From NCBI RefSeq assembly GCF_000308775.1, contig NZ_BAGJ01000043.1, positions 1 to 64,000 on the forward strand: DNA of 64,000 nucleotides, in the 5' to 3' direction. The translations under genes were made by a program, and so were the position numbers. The stretch's first letter is position 1, and each line of letters starts with the position of its first letter. The notes beneath the pieces are model-generated. The model did not search any database and was not told the origin of the DNA. It saw only the letters and a program-made list of their open reading frames with translations. Shown piece after piece: positions 1 to 7,774 of this stretch. The stretch comes from Nocardia testacea NBRC 100365 (GTDB lineage Bacteria > Actinomycetota > Actinomycetes > Mycobacteriales > Mycobacteriaceae).

Positions 1-29
1 AGCAGTTCACTGCGGTAGGCCGCAAGCTC

Positions 30-407
30 TCACCGCTGTGACACCGCGACCTCCCCGGGCTCCTCCTCGGCCGCCCCGGGCAACCGCTCGGCCAGCAGGG
101 CCAGGTCGTAGGACTGCCGGGCCATCCAGTACCGCAGCACCCCGGTCAAGGAGTAGCGCAGGAACAGTGTCGCCCCCACGATGCTCAGCGCCACCCCGGC
201 CAGCGCGATGACGAGCGCGTCGCGCTGGACCAGTGCGTCGGAGGTGTTGTGCGACATCAGGTATGCCGGCAGCGTCACCACCGGCCCGAGGATCAGCAGT
301 GCCACGCCCACACGCAACCACAGCGCGCCGCGGCCGGCGGCGGGGTCGGGGATCTTCAGTTCGGCGAGCTCGGTGACGAAACGGTCGGCCCGGGTCGAGT
401 CGGTCAT
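30..407 (-). CDS. small two-helix membrane protein at the end of the ABC importer operon
   Basis: A 125-residue protein that I cannot assign to a named family. Two hydrophobic segments are visible at about residues 28-50 and 63-86, with a polar N-terminus and an acidic C-terminal tail. Its ATG overlaps the stop of the upstream livF-like gene (ATGA), so it is the last gene of the importer operon and probably translationally coupled. It could be an accessory membrane protein of the transporter, but nothing in the sequence proves that. The reading frame is real by coupling and codon use; the function is unknown. Confidence 0.7.
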   Translation of the reverse strand: MTDSTRADRFVTELAELKIPDPAAGRGALWLRVGVALLILGPVVTLPAYLMSHNTSDALVQRDALVIALAGVALSIVGATLFLRYSLTGVLRYWMARQSYDLALLAERLPGAAEEEPGEVAVSQR

Positions 408-1111
408 GCGGAACTTCCTAGGTAGAGAGTGGCCAATTCGTTGCGGAGCCCTTGATCGGGCGGGCCCTGATATTCGACGCGGCCGCGCACCAGGACGGCG
501 GCGGAGTCGGCGATATCCAGTACGGCGGCGGCGAACTGTTCGACGACGAGCACCGCGACGCCTTGGCGGGCGATCTCGGCGACCTGTTCGTAGAGGCGGC
601 CCACCACCAGCGGCGCGAGACCCATGGACAATTCGTCCAGCATCAGCACCGCCGGATCGGTGGCCAGTCCGCGCGCCAGTGCCAGCATCTGCTGTTCACC
701 GCCGGAGAGCGTGCCCGCGGTCTGTCCGGCCCGCTGGGCCAGGATCGGGAAACGGGCGAAGGCGATCTCCTCGATCTGTTCGCGGGGTCGGCCGGTGAAG
801 GTCATCATGAGCAGGTTGTCGCGCACGGTGAGGTTCGGGAAGATGCCCCGGCCCTCGGGAATCAGGCAGACCCCCGCGCGAGCCAGATCCCGGGGGTCGA
901 CGCCGTTCACCACGCGGCCGCCGAGGCGGAGTTCCCCGTCCGCGATCGGATGCACCCCGGCCGCGACCGAGAGCGTGGTGGTCTTCCCGGCGCCGTTGGG
1001 GCCGAGCAGCGCGACCACCTCGCCCGCGCGCACACTCAGATCGACACCGTGCAATACGGTGATCGCCCCGTAGGCGGCGCGGATACCGCGTAGTTCCAGC
1101 AAGGTGCTCAT
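404..1111 (-). CDS. livF: branched-chain amino-acid type ABC transporter ATP-binding protein (LivF-like)
   Basis: ATPase subunit of a HAAT-type importer that powers uptake through the LivH/LivM pore. In the 235-residue protein the Walker A motif GPNGAGKTT is at residues 37-45, the ABC signature LSGGEQQ at about 135-141 and Walker B (AVLMLDE) at about 154-160; the LivF-typical IPEGRGIFPNLTV stretch lies between. The length is normal for LivF. Start and stop overlap both neighbours by ATGA, placing it fourth in a minus-strand operon. The neighbouring oxidative genes suggest that the substrate is an aromatic or cyclic acid rather than an amino acid, which is an inference. Confidence 0.93.
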   Translation of the reverse strand: MSTLLELRGIRAAYGAITVLHGVDLSVRAGEVVALLGPNGAGKTTTLSVAAGVHPIADGELRLGGRVVNGVDPRDLARAGVCLIPEGRGIFPNLTVRDNLLMMTFTGRPREQIEEIAFARFPILAQRAGQTAGTLSGGEQQMLALARGLATDPAVLMLDELSMGLAPLVVGRLYEQVAEIARQGVAVLVVEQFAAAVLDIADSAAVLVRGRVEYQGPPDQGLRNELATLYLGSSA

Positions 1112-1821
1112 GCGGCCCCCAGGTATGCGGCAAGGACGTGTTCGTCGGCGCGTATCCGCTCCGGGGCCCCGTCGGCGATCACCGTGCCGAGGTCCAGGAC
1201 GTACACGTGATCGCAGACGTTCATCACCAGGCCCATATCGTGTTCGACCAGCACCACGGCGGTGCCGTCGGCGGCGACCGAACGCAGCAGCCCGGCGAAC
1301 CGGTCCGTTTCCGTACTGTCCTGCCCGGCGGCGGGTTCGTCGAGCAGCAGCAGTGTGGGCCGCACGGCCAGCGCCCGGCCCACTTCGACGAGCCGGGCCA
1401 GGCCGGTGGGCAGGGCGTCGGCGAGATCGCCGGCGCGGGCGCCCAGTTCGAGGCGGTCGATGATCTCGTCGGTGAGCTGCGCGGCGCGCCGCCGGTGCGG
1501 GCCGAGTTCGGCGGCCACGAGCAGGTTGTCGCGGACCGAGAGCCGGCCGAACAGTTCGAGCCGCTGAAAGGTGCGTGCCATCCCGTGCCGGGCCCGGCGC
1601 GCCGGAGCCAGCCGGGTGATGTCCTTCTCACCCAGCCGGACCCGGCCCGCCGCGGGACGCCGCAATCCGCAGATCACATCGAACAGGGTGCTCTTCCCCG
1701 CTCCGTTGGGGCCGATCAGGCCGGTGACCTGCCCGGCCTCGGCGCGCAGCCCGGCACCGTCGAGAGCCCGCCGGCCGCCGAAGGTCACGGTGACATCGCT
1801 AACGTGCAGCAGTGACGGCAT
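1108..1821 (-). CDS. livG: branched-chain amino-acid type ABC transporter ATP-binding protein (LivG-like)
   Basis: Second ATPase subunit of the importer (237 residues). Walker A GPNGAGKST lies at residues 37-45, the Q-loop glutamine near residue 86 (ARTFQ) and Walker B LLLLDEP at about 156-162, followed by a LivG-like AAG sequence. The ABC signature is unusual: where LivG proteins have an L-S/P-x-G-Q sequence, this one reads LPTGLARL, lacking the usual glutamine. The start overlaps the end of the permease gene by 23 bases, and the stop overlaps livF by ATGA. The family call is secure; the effect of the altered signature on ATPase activity is unknown. Confidence 0.92.
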   Translation of the reverse strand: MPSLLHVSDVTVTFGGRRALDGAGLRAEAGQVTGLIGPNGAGKSTLFDVICGLRRPAAGRVRLGEKDITRLAPARRARHGMARTFQRLELFGRLSVRDNLLVAAELGPHRRRAAQLTDEIIDRLELGARAGDLADALPTGLARLVEVGRALAVRPTLLLLDEPAAGQDSTETDRFAGLLRSVAADGTAVVLVEHDMGLVMNVCDHVYVLDLGTVIADGAPERIRADEHVLAAYLGAA

Positions 1822-3925
1822 GGTCGAGCACCTCCTTGTCCGTGGCTCGCCACGGGCGTTTCACACCCCACCATTCGACCGGTACATCCGGTTCGCTCGC
1901 GGCGGCCCGCTGTTCCCGGTTGTTCGCCCATATCCGGACCGCGAAAACGCCGAGCACCGAGCCCCAGAACAGGATCCAGCCGTCGACGGCACCGGCCAGC
2001 CGTAGCAGCCACAGCACCACCGGGATACCGATCATGGCGGCCAGGGCCACCCGGTTGCGGATGGCCGCCTCGAAACCCTCCCGCATCCGCGCCACGGCGC
2101 CGTGGCTCACCACCCCGCCACCGAAGGCCATACCGGCCAGCGCCGGGATCACATGGATCAGGTTCTCGCTGGACGGGAAGAGTACCGGGACCGCCAGCAG
2201 CGGTCCGTAGAGCGCGACGCCGACGAACAGCCCGTTGCCCAGCGCGCCGAGCCCGGCGAACACGGCGACCAGGAAGATCGGCATCCCGGCCACGAAATTG
2301 AACTGTTCCGGTGTCACCGACCCGATCTGCATGCCGTACAGCGCACCCCCTAGTCCGGCCAGTCCCGCGCTGAGCGCGAAGACCGCGACCTTGGCGAGCA
2401 GCAGGTTACCGCCGAGCGTCGCGTAGGCGGCCTCGCTGTCACGCAGGGCGATGAGCCGGCGGCCGAAACGCCCGCGGCGCAGCATGGCGACGCCCAGGGT
2501 GGCCAGCGCCAGGCAGACCGCCGCGAACACGGTGATCTGCGCGGTCTCGTCCAGTTTCAGCCCGAACAGGTTCACCCCCGCCACTTCCACCGAGCCCTGG
2601 TCGAAGAACGCGATCCGCACGCCGCCGATCTCGAACGCGGGCAGGGTGAAGATCCAACGGTCCAGGATCACCGCGAAGGCCGCTGTGCCCAGGGCCAGAT
2701 ATACCCCGGACAAGCGCAGCGCCGGCACCGCGACCAGCGCCCCCGCGACGGCCGCGATCAGCACCGCCCCGACCAACCCCCACCACTGGCCGCCCGGGGC
2801 CAGGTGGGCGTAGGCGACGGCGCCGATACCCGCCATGCTCAGCTGAGCCAGGGAGACCTGCCCCGCGTAACCGGACAGCGGCACGAACGACAGCGCGACG
2901 ACACCGAAGGCGAACATCGGACCGTAGGCGAGCAGATCGCTTTCCCCAAGAGTGGTGGCGACCATCAGCCCGAGCAGCACGATCACACCGGCGAAGAACA
3001 GCGCACCGCCGCGCGAGGGAGTGGGCACCGGGCTGAGTCTGCGGTCACGGCCGCGCAATCGGCCGTGCGGGAACAGCAGCAGCGCGATCAGGAGCAACAG
3101 CGCCGGGGCGGCCAGCCGCAGACCCGGCAGGTACTCGTTCTGTGGCAGGTATCCGGCCAGGTAGCTCTCCATCAGCCCGACCACGACGGCCCCGAGGAAC
3201 GTCATCGGCAAACTGCGCAGGCGGCCGAAAATGGCCGCGGTGTAGGCGCTGACGATGAGCAGCGACAGCGTGGCGGCATCCAGCGAGACCGTCGGAGCGA
3301 TGAGAATGCCGCCCACGGCGGCCGATTCGATGCCCAGGATCCAGGCGACCCGGTTGGCGCGGACAGGATCCGCGCCGGTGAGGCCGGCCAGCGCCCGATC
3401 GTCGACGGTGGCCCGCATCTCCGCCCCGGTGCGGGTGTTGAACAGCAGCACCCGCAGACCCACCGCGACGGCGACGGCCACCAGCATGGTGAGCGCCTGA
3501 TGCCAGGTGACGGTGGCCGAGCCGATCCGGAGAGGTTCGGTCTCGGCGAAGAAGGTGGGCAGAGTGCGGGCCTGCATCGGATCCCAGATCCAGCGCGCGG
3601 TGGCGATGAGCCCGCTCAGCAGCGCGACCGTCATCACCAGTTTCTCCGCGTCACCGAGACCCTGGACCGCCCGAAGGGCCCGCTCCACCAGCAGACCGGA
3701 CAGCGGCGCCAGGACCAGCAGCACGATCGCCAGGGCGACCGGAACCGGGACATCCCACCCGGCGGTGAGCTGCCAGTACGAGAACGCCGCCATCATGCCG
3801 GCGGCGCCGTGCGCGAAGTTGAATATCCCGGTGGTCGTATGGGTGAGCACCAGACCGCTGCCGATGACGGCATAGACGGCGGCGGTGCTCAGCCCGACGA
3901 TCCCGAAGGCGAGGAATTGATCCAT
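1799..3925 (-). CDS. fused LivH-LivM permease of a branched-chain/aromatic-acid ABC importer
   Basis: A single 708-residue protein joins both membrane subunits that are normally separate. The N-terminal half (about residues 1-290) is LivH-like, with the family sequence around TTTGIFNFAHGAAGMMAAF. The second half, from about residue 310, is LivM-like, with SGYAGQVSLAQLSMAGIGA and the long hydrophobic segments typical of that subunit. A short arginine-rich cytosolic linker (about 290-305) separates them. It lies 6 bases after the binding-protein gene and overlaps livG. LivH-LivM fusions are known in actinobacteria, so this is a variant of the family rather than an assembly artefact. It should form the membrane pore with LivF and LivG. 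Confidence 0.93.
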   Translation of the reverse strand: MDQFLAFGIVGLSTAAVYAVIGSGLVLTHTTTGIFNFAHGAAGMMAAFSYWQLTAGWDVPVPVALAIVLLVLAPLSGLLVERALRAVQGLGDAEKLVMTVALLSGLIATARWIWDPMQARTLPTFFAETEPLRIGSATVTWHQALTMLVAVAVAVGLRVLLFNTRTGAEMRATVDDRALAGLTGADPVRANRVAWILGIESAAVGGILIAPTVSLDAATLSLLIVSAYTAAIFGRLRSLPMTFLGAVVVGLMESYLAGYLPQNEYLPGLRLAAPALLLLIALLLFPHGRLRGRDRRLSPVPTPSRGGALFFAGVIVLLGLMVATTLGESDLLAYGPMFAFGVVALSFVPLSGYAGQVSLAQLSMAGIGAVAYAHLAPGGQWWGLVGAVLIAAVAGALVAVPALRLSGVYLALGTAAFAVILDRWIFTLPAFEIGGVRIAFFDQGSVEVAGVNLFGLKLDETAQITVFAAVCLALATLGVAMLRRGRFGRRLIALRDSEAAYATLGGNLLLAKVAVFALSAGLAGLGGALYGMQIGSVTPEQFNFVAGMPIFLVAVFAGLGALGNGLFVGVALYGPLLAVPVLFPSSENLIHVIPALAGMAFGGGVVSHGAVARMREGFEAAIRNRVALAAMIGIPVVLWLLRLAGAVDGWILFWGSVLGVFAVRIWANNREQRAAASEPDVPVEWWGVKRPWRATDKEVLDHAVTAAR

Positions 3926-3931
3926 GATCGA

Positions 3932-5305
3932 TTACTCGACGTCCGCCATGGTCTTGCCGACATCGGCGAGCGTCATCGGCTCGCCGTAGTTACCGGTGTA
4001 GCGGTAGGGCGGGGTGTTGCAGCGGAACAGTCCGTTGTCGGCACCGAACTCCACGGGTTTCCAGCCGTCCGGCGTCGCCTGCATGACGTTGAAGCAGGTC
4101 GGCGGGGCGTCTTTGTTCGTGAGGTCGTTCGGGCTGTGCAGCCCGCCGCCGGTCCAGGCGTTCTCCTTCTGCGCGGCCTCGATCAGGCAGGTCCGGGTCA
4201 GCTCGGCGCCACAGCTGCTCGCCGCTTTCGCGAACAGCAGCCAGGCCGAGAAGGCCCGGACGGCCGGCAGCGTGATCACCGCGTCCGGCGCGTACTTCTG
4301 GTAGAGATCCTGCAACTGCCGCATGGCCTCCGATTCGCCGGCCAGCTGTGGCGCCACCACGCCACCGAGGTCCACCAGGTTGTTCTGGTAACTTGCCGAA
4401 CGCCCGAGCAGGTCCACGTAGTCGGGACGGAAAGCGTTGTTGTTCGGGTCGATCCAGTCGAGCTTGTAGTCCATCGAGGTCAGCTTCTCCTCGAGTTTTG
4501 CCAGCGGCGCGTCCTCGCCGTACCAGATCAGCCCGCGAACCCCGGCGTTCTTGATGGCCTGCGCGTAGGGTGTCCAGTCGGTCACCCCGCCCACCGGGTA
4601 CAGCTCGTTGTAGATCACGTTCGCGCCCATCGCCTTCAGCGATTCGACGGCCTTGTCACCGAGGACCTTGGTGACCGGTGAGTCCCCGTTGATGATCCCG
4701 ACCGCACCGGCCGACTGCGGGTAGGCCTCCTTGGTGAGCCACCGCCGGAAGGCGTTGTACGGGTCGTAGTGGGCGTAGGTGCTGGGTGAGGGGATCACCT
4801 GCAGATCGGTGCCGAGGTTGGGCTGCTGGGAGACCTGTGCCGGGATATCGGGCAGGGTGCACTCGAGACGTTCCTTCACACCGAGGCCGTCGAGTCCGGC
4901 ACCACCGCCCACCAGCGCGAAATCGGTCCGGCAGGCCTCCACCATCTTCTGGCGTACCGCCATCACCTTGGAGTCGTGGGTCTGGGTGGTGATGGTGCGG
5001 CCGTTGATCCCGCCCGCGGCATTGCACCACGAGGTGAACACCTCGGCGGCGTCGACGAATTCGGGGTTCTTCGAATAGCCGACATCGGAGAAGACGCCGA
5101 CGGTGATCTCGGTATCGGTCACGCCCTGGGTCGGTGCCCCGGAGGCGTCGCCGTCCCGGCATACACCGGTCAGGTCCCCGAAATCGGCGACCACCGAGTC
5201 ACCGGAGGAGGCGTTCTCGGTCTCGGTTCCGGTGCGGCCTCCGCAACCGGCGGTGGCGAGCAATGCCACGGCGATCAGGCCGGCGGCTATTCGCTTCGGT
5301 CTCAC
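3932..5305 (-). CDS. periplasmic-type substrate-binding lipoprotein of the ABC importer (Peripla_BP_6 type)
   Basis: Extracellular solute-binding protein feeding the LivHM-LivGF importer. I place the start at the GTG at 5305 because AAAGGA lies 7 bases upstream and the product then begins with a compact lipoprotein signal: positive VRPKR, hydrophobic AAGLIAVALLATAG, and the lipobox cysteine of ATAGC. A longer in-frame reading to 5422 lacks a ribosome site. The mature part has the two-lobed Leu/Ile/Val-binding protein look, with a first motif GVTDTEITVGVF. The 457-residue length is longer than E. coli LivJ and nearer to actinobacterial aromatic-acid binding proteins. The ligand is not predictable from sequence. 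Confidence 0.9.
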   Translation of the reverse strand: MRPKRIAAGLIAVALLATAGCGGRTGTETENASSGDSVVADFGDLTGVCRDGDASGAPTQGVTDTEITVGVFSDVGYSKNPEFVDAAEVFTSWCNAAGGINGRTITTQTHDSKVMAVRQKMVEACRTDFALVGGGAGLDGLGVKERLECTLPDIPAQVSQQPNLGTDLQVIPSPSTYAHYDPYNAFRRWLTKEAYPQSAGAVGIINGDSPVTKVLGDKAVESLKAMGANVIYNELYPVGGVTDWTPYAQAIKNAGVRGLIWYGEDAPLAKLEEKLTSMDYKLDWIDPNNNAFRPDYVDLLGRSASYQNNLVDLGGVVAPQLAGESEAMRQLQDLYQKYAPDAVITLPAVRAFSAWLLFAKAASSCGAELTRTCLIEAAQKENAWTGGGLHSPNDLTNKDAPPTCFNVMQATPDGWKPVEFGADNGLFRCNTPPYRYTGNYGEPMTLADVGKTMADVE

Positions 5306-5618
5306 GACGGTCCTTTCTGCGCCGGCCCCCATCGGCCGGCCGATCGTGATCGGGCGGTACAACGTCCGCCCCGCGCACCGAGCTCCGCGGCGAGACTTCC
5401 CGGTCGGCCGGGCCGAATCCATAGCTCTCGGTGAATGAAAACTAGCTTCTCACTTATCGAGAATCAATATCCTGTTTTTCGGGCACCCCAGCGGTCGGCG
5501 GTCTTCGCGGGCGCGCTCGGCCGTCGGCCGCGGTCCGGCCTACACGGTGGCCACGACCTGTCCGTAGACCCTCGCGTTGACTAACCGGCCGCCGCGTGGA
5601 AATCTGTTATCCGAAAGC

Positions 5619-5633
5619 GAGAATACCATTCTC
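5619..5633. promoter_or_regulatory. 15-bp palindromic operator, site 1 (upstream of the Rieske operon)
   Basis: GAGAATACCATTCTC, a perfect GAGAAT-N3-ATTCTC palindrome 16 bases upstream of the ATG at 5650. Four near-identical copies occur at 15227, 16031, 21246 and 27831. It lies in the 344-base gap (5306-5649) between the divergent binding-protein gene and the Rieske operon; otherwise that gap holds only scattered AT-rich promoter-like sequence. The position between promoter and start suits a repressor. The TetR protein encoded at 15372 is the obvious candidate binder (inference). Confidence 0.75.
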
Positions 5634-5649
5634 ATCGAGAGGAGGCGCG

Positions 5650-6180
5650 ATGCGTGTACCGCCGCTACCCGCCGAGGAGTGGGACGACGAAGTCGACGCC
5701 GCGCTCCGGGTGATGCTCCCGCGCCGGCTGCGCAATCCGGAATCGGCGAGCAACGCCCTGTCGACGCTGGTCCGGCATCCGGCGCTCACCAAGGCGTTCC
5801 TGACCCTGAACGTCCATCTGTTGTTCCGGTCCGCGCTGCCGGCCCGCCTGCGCGAACTCGCGATCCTGCGGGTCGCGCACCGCAGGGACTGCGTCTACGA
5901 GTGGAACCACCACCGGGAAGCCGCCCTCGCGGAGGGCATCACCGAAGCCGAGATAGACGCGGTCCGGCGGGGCGAGGCCACCGCCGCGCTCGATCAGCTG
6001 ATCCTGCGGGCGGTCGACGAACTCGACGAGAAATCGAACCTGGCCGACAGCACCTGGGACGCGCTGTGCGCACATCTCGACGAACAGCAGCGCATGGACC
6101 TGATCTTCACCATCGGCACCTACAGCACGCTCGCCGCGGCCTTCAACACCTTCGGCGTCCGTTCCGAGTACGAGAGGTAA
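5650..6180 (+). CDS. carboxymuconolactone decarboxylase / AhpD-like protein
   Basis: A 176-residue alpha-helical CMD-family protein. The core signature is LRELAILRVAHRRDCVYEW followed by NHH and an EGIT segment at about residues 74-105, which matches the E-x-I-x-R...c-x-yE-w...H pattern of the family. Only one cysteine is present in this motif, so it is not a two-cysteine AhpD peroxidase partner. The start is fixed by GAGGAGG six bases upstream of ATG; an upstream in-frame ATG has no such site. It is the first gene behind operator site 1 and 4 bases before the Rieske oxygenase. Such proteins often accompany ring-degradation operons; the reaction here is unknown. Confidence 0.88.
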   Translation: MRVPPLPAEEWDDEVDAALRVMLPRRLRNPESASNALSTLVRHPALTKAFLTLNVHLLFRSALPARLRELAILRVAHRRDCVYEWNHHREAALAEGITEAEIDAVRRGEATAALDQLILRAVDELDEKSNLADSTWDALCAHLDEQQRMDLIFTIGTYSTLAAAFNTFGVRSEYER

Positions 6181-6184
6181 TCCC

Positions 6185-7447
6185 TTGGCACACTTCAACA
6201 AACCGGCAGCGGGTAGCTGGACCGAGCATTACCCGGATCTGGGCACCGAACCGGTCGACTACAGCGATTCCATCGACCCGCAGTTCTACGAGGACGAGCG
6301 CAACGCCATCTTCAAACGGACCTGGCTCAATGTCGGCCGGGTGGAACGGCTGCCGCGCAAGGGCAGCTATTTCACCAAGGAACTCTCCGCCGCCGGCACC
6401 TCGCTGATCATCGTCCGCGGCAACGACGATCAGATCCACGCCTACCACAACGTCTGCCGCCATCGGGGCAACAAACTCGTCTGGGACGACTTCCCCAACG
6501 AGGAAACCTCGGGCTTCTGCAAACAGTTCACCTGCAAGTACCACGCCTGGCGCTACAGCCTGGAGGGCGAGCTGACCTTCGTCCAGCAGGAGAAGGAGTT
6601 CTTCGGTCTCGATCGCGCCGACTACGGCCTCAAGGATGTGCGCTGCGAGGTGTGGGAGGGGTTCATCTTCATCAACCTCGACCCGGACGCCGAACCGCTG
6701 ACCACCTTCCTCGGCCCGATGATCAAGGGCCTCGAGGGTTATCCGTTCCACGAGATGACCGAGGTATTCAGTTACCGCGCCGAGGTCGGCAGCAACTGGA
6801 AGCTGTTCATCGACGCCTTCGCCGAGTTCTATCACGCGCCGATCCTGCATATGAAGCAGGCGGTCAAGGACGAGGCCGACAAACTCGCCGGCTACGGCTA
6901 CGAGGCGCTGCACTACGAATTGCAGGCTCCGCATTCCATGATCTCCTCCTGGGGCGGGATGGCGCCGCCCAAGGACCTGAACATGGTCAAGCCGATCGAG
7001 CGCGTGCTGCGCAGCGGCCTGTTCGGTCCGTGGGACCGGCCCGATATCGAGGGCTTGGACCCGCTGCCCGTGGGCATCAACCCCAGCGGGCACAAGGCAT
7101 GGGGGGTGGACGAGTTCGAGATCTGGCCGAATTTCTCGCTGCTGTTCTGGGCGCCGGGCTGGTACCTCACCTACCACTACTGGCCGACCGCGGTGAACAA
7201 GCACATCTTCGAGGCCAACCTGTACTTCGTGCCCGCCAAGACCGCCCGGGAACGCCTGGCGCAGGAGCTGGCCGGGGTGACCTTCAAGGAATACGCGTTA
7301 CAGGACGCCAACACCCTCGAGGCCACCCAGACCATGATCGCGACCCGCACCGTCACCGATTTCCCGCTCAACGACCAGGAGATCCTGCTGCGCCACCTGC
7401 ACAAGACCGCCCAGAAGAAAGTCGAGGAGTACCGCAATGGCAACTGA
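6185..7447 (+). CDS. Rieske non-heme iron ring-hydroxylating oxygenase, alpha subunit
   Basis: Oxygenase component expected to hydroxylate a ring substrate using electrons from a separate reductase. In 420 residues the Rieske [2Fe-2S] site is C91-x-H93 and C117-x2-H120 (CKYHAWRY), and the mononuclear iron site is suggested by D210 with H217 and H222 in DAFAEFYHAPILH. The start is a TTG with a GAGAGG sequence upstream, giving MAHFNKP. No beta subunit or ferredoxin gene is adjacent. The fused ferredoxin reductase at 27882, under the same operator type, is the best partner candidate. The overall sequence is not clearly KshA, so I give no substrate. It overlaps the next gene by 11 bases. Confidence 0.92.
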   Translation: MAHFNKPAAGSWTEHYPDLGTEPVDYSDSIDPQFYEDERNAIFKRTWLNVGRVERLPRKGSYFTKELSAAGTSLIIVRGNDDQIHAYHNVCRHRGNKLVWDDFPNEETSGFCKQFTCKYHAWRYSLEGELTFVQQEKEFFGLDRADYGLKDVRCEVWEGFIFINLDPDAEPLTTFLGPMIKGLEGYPFHEMTEVFSYRAEVGSNWKLFIDAFAEFYHAPILHMKQAVKDEADKLAGYGYEALHYELQAPHSMISSWGGMAPPKDLNMVKPIERVLRSGLFGPWDRPDIEGLDPLPVGINPSGHKAWGVDEFEIWPNFSLLFWAPGWYLTYHYWPTAVNKHIFEANLYFVPAKTARERLAQELAGVTFKEYALQDANTLEATQTMIATRTVTDFPLNDQEILLRHLHKTAQKKVEEYRNGN

Positions 7448-7772
7448 GTCGAAACTGCCCGCCGAATTCGCCGATCTGGCGCGGTTCGAGGACTGGATCC
7501 TGCCCACCGAACCCGAGCGCTACGCCAAACGGCTGGCCTCCACGATGCCGGAGATGCAGGAGTTCTACGACGCGGGAATGGCGCGGCTCGAGGACGCCAT
7601 CGCCTACTGCGACCGGTTCGACCTCGACGATCTGCCCGAGGACGCCCGCAATCTGTTCCATCTGCTGCAGTCACTGGTGATGGCCTCGTTCCCGGTGGAG
7701 GTGTGGAAGCAGCCGCGGGTGCCCGACAGTGGCGCCGCCTATCTCGATATCGTGCGGGAGCCGGTGGTGTAA
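7437..7772 (+). CDS. small acidic protein coupled to the Rieske oxygenase
   Basis: A 111-residue acidic, mostly helical protein (MATESKLPAEFADL...) that I cannot assign to a named family. It contains no cysteine or histidine cluster for metal binding and no membrane segment. Its start lies inside the end of the oxygenase gene (11-base overlap), and the amidohydrolase GTG follows two bases after its stop. It is therefore coexpressed in near-fixed ratio with the oxygenase. It may be a structural or assembly partner, or a highly diverged small subunit. This is inferred from position only. Confidence 0.8.
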   Translation: MATESKLPAEFADLARFEDWILPTEPERYAKRLASTMPEMQEFYDAGMARLEDAIAYCDRFDLDDLPEDARNLFHLLQSLVMASFPVEVWKQPRVPDSGAAYLDIVREPVV

Positions 7773-7774
7773 CC

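Noticed and set aside
2804..4681. Long plus-strand frame (625 codons) opposite the ABC importer genes
   Set aside because: Antisense shadow with His/Gln/Arg-rich composition. The minus strand carries clear permease and binding-protein sequences.
5447..5464. TTCTC-N7-GAGAA inverted repeat in the importer promoter as a sixth operator
   Set aside because: The half-sites are in reversed order compared with the five regular sites, so it is not the same operator. It may still be a promoter element of the importer operon.
6143..7204. Antisense frame over the Rieske oxygenase
   Set aside because: No domain pattern; the sense strand has both iron-site motifs and operon spacing.
6185..7447. Assignment of the Rieske oxygenase as KshA
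   Set aside because: The residues around the Rieske site (CRHRGNKL and CKYHAWRY) differ from the KshA sequence as I remember it, and no other steroid ring genes are near.
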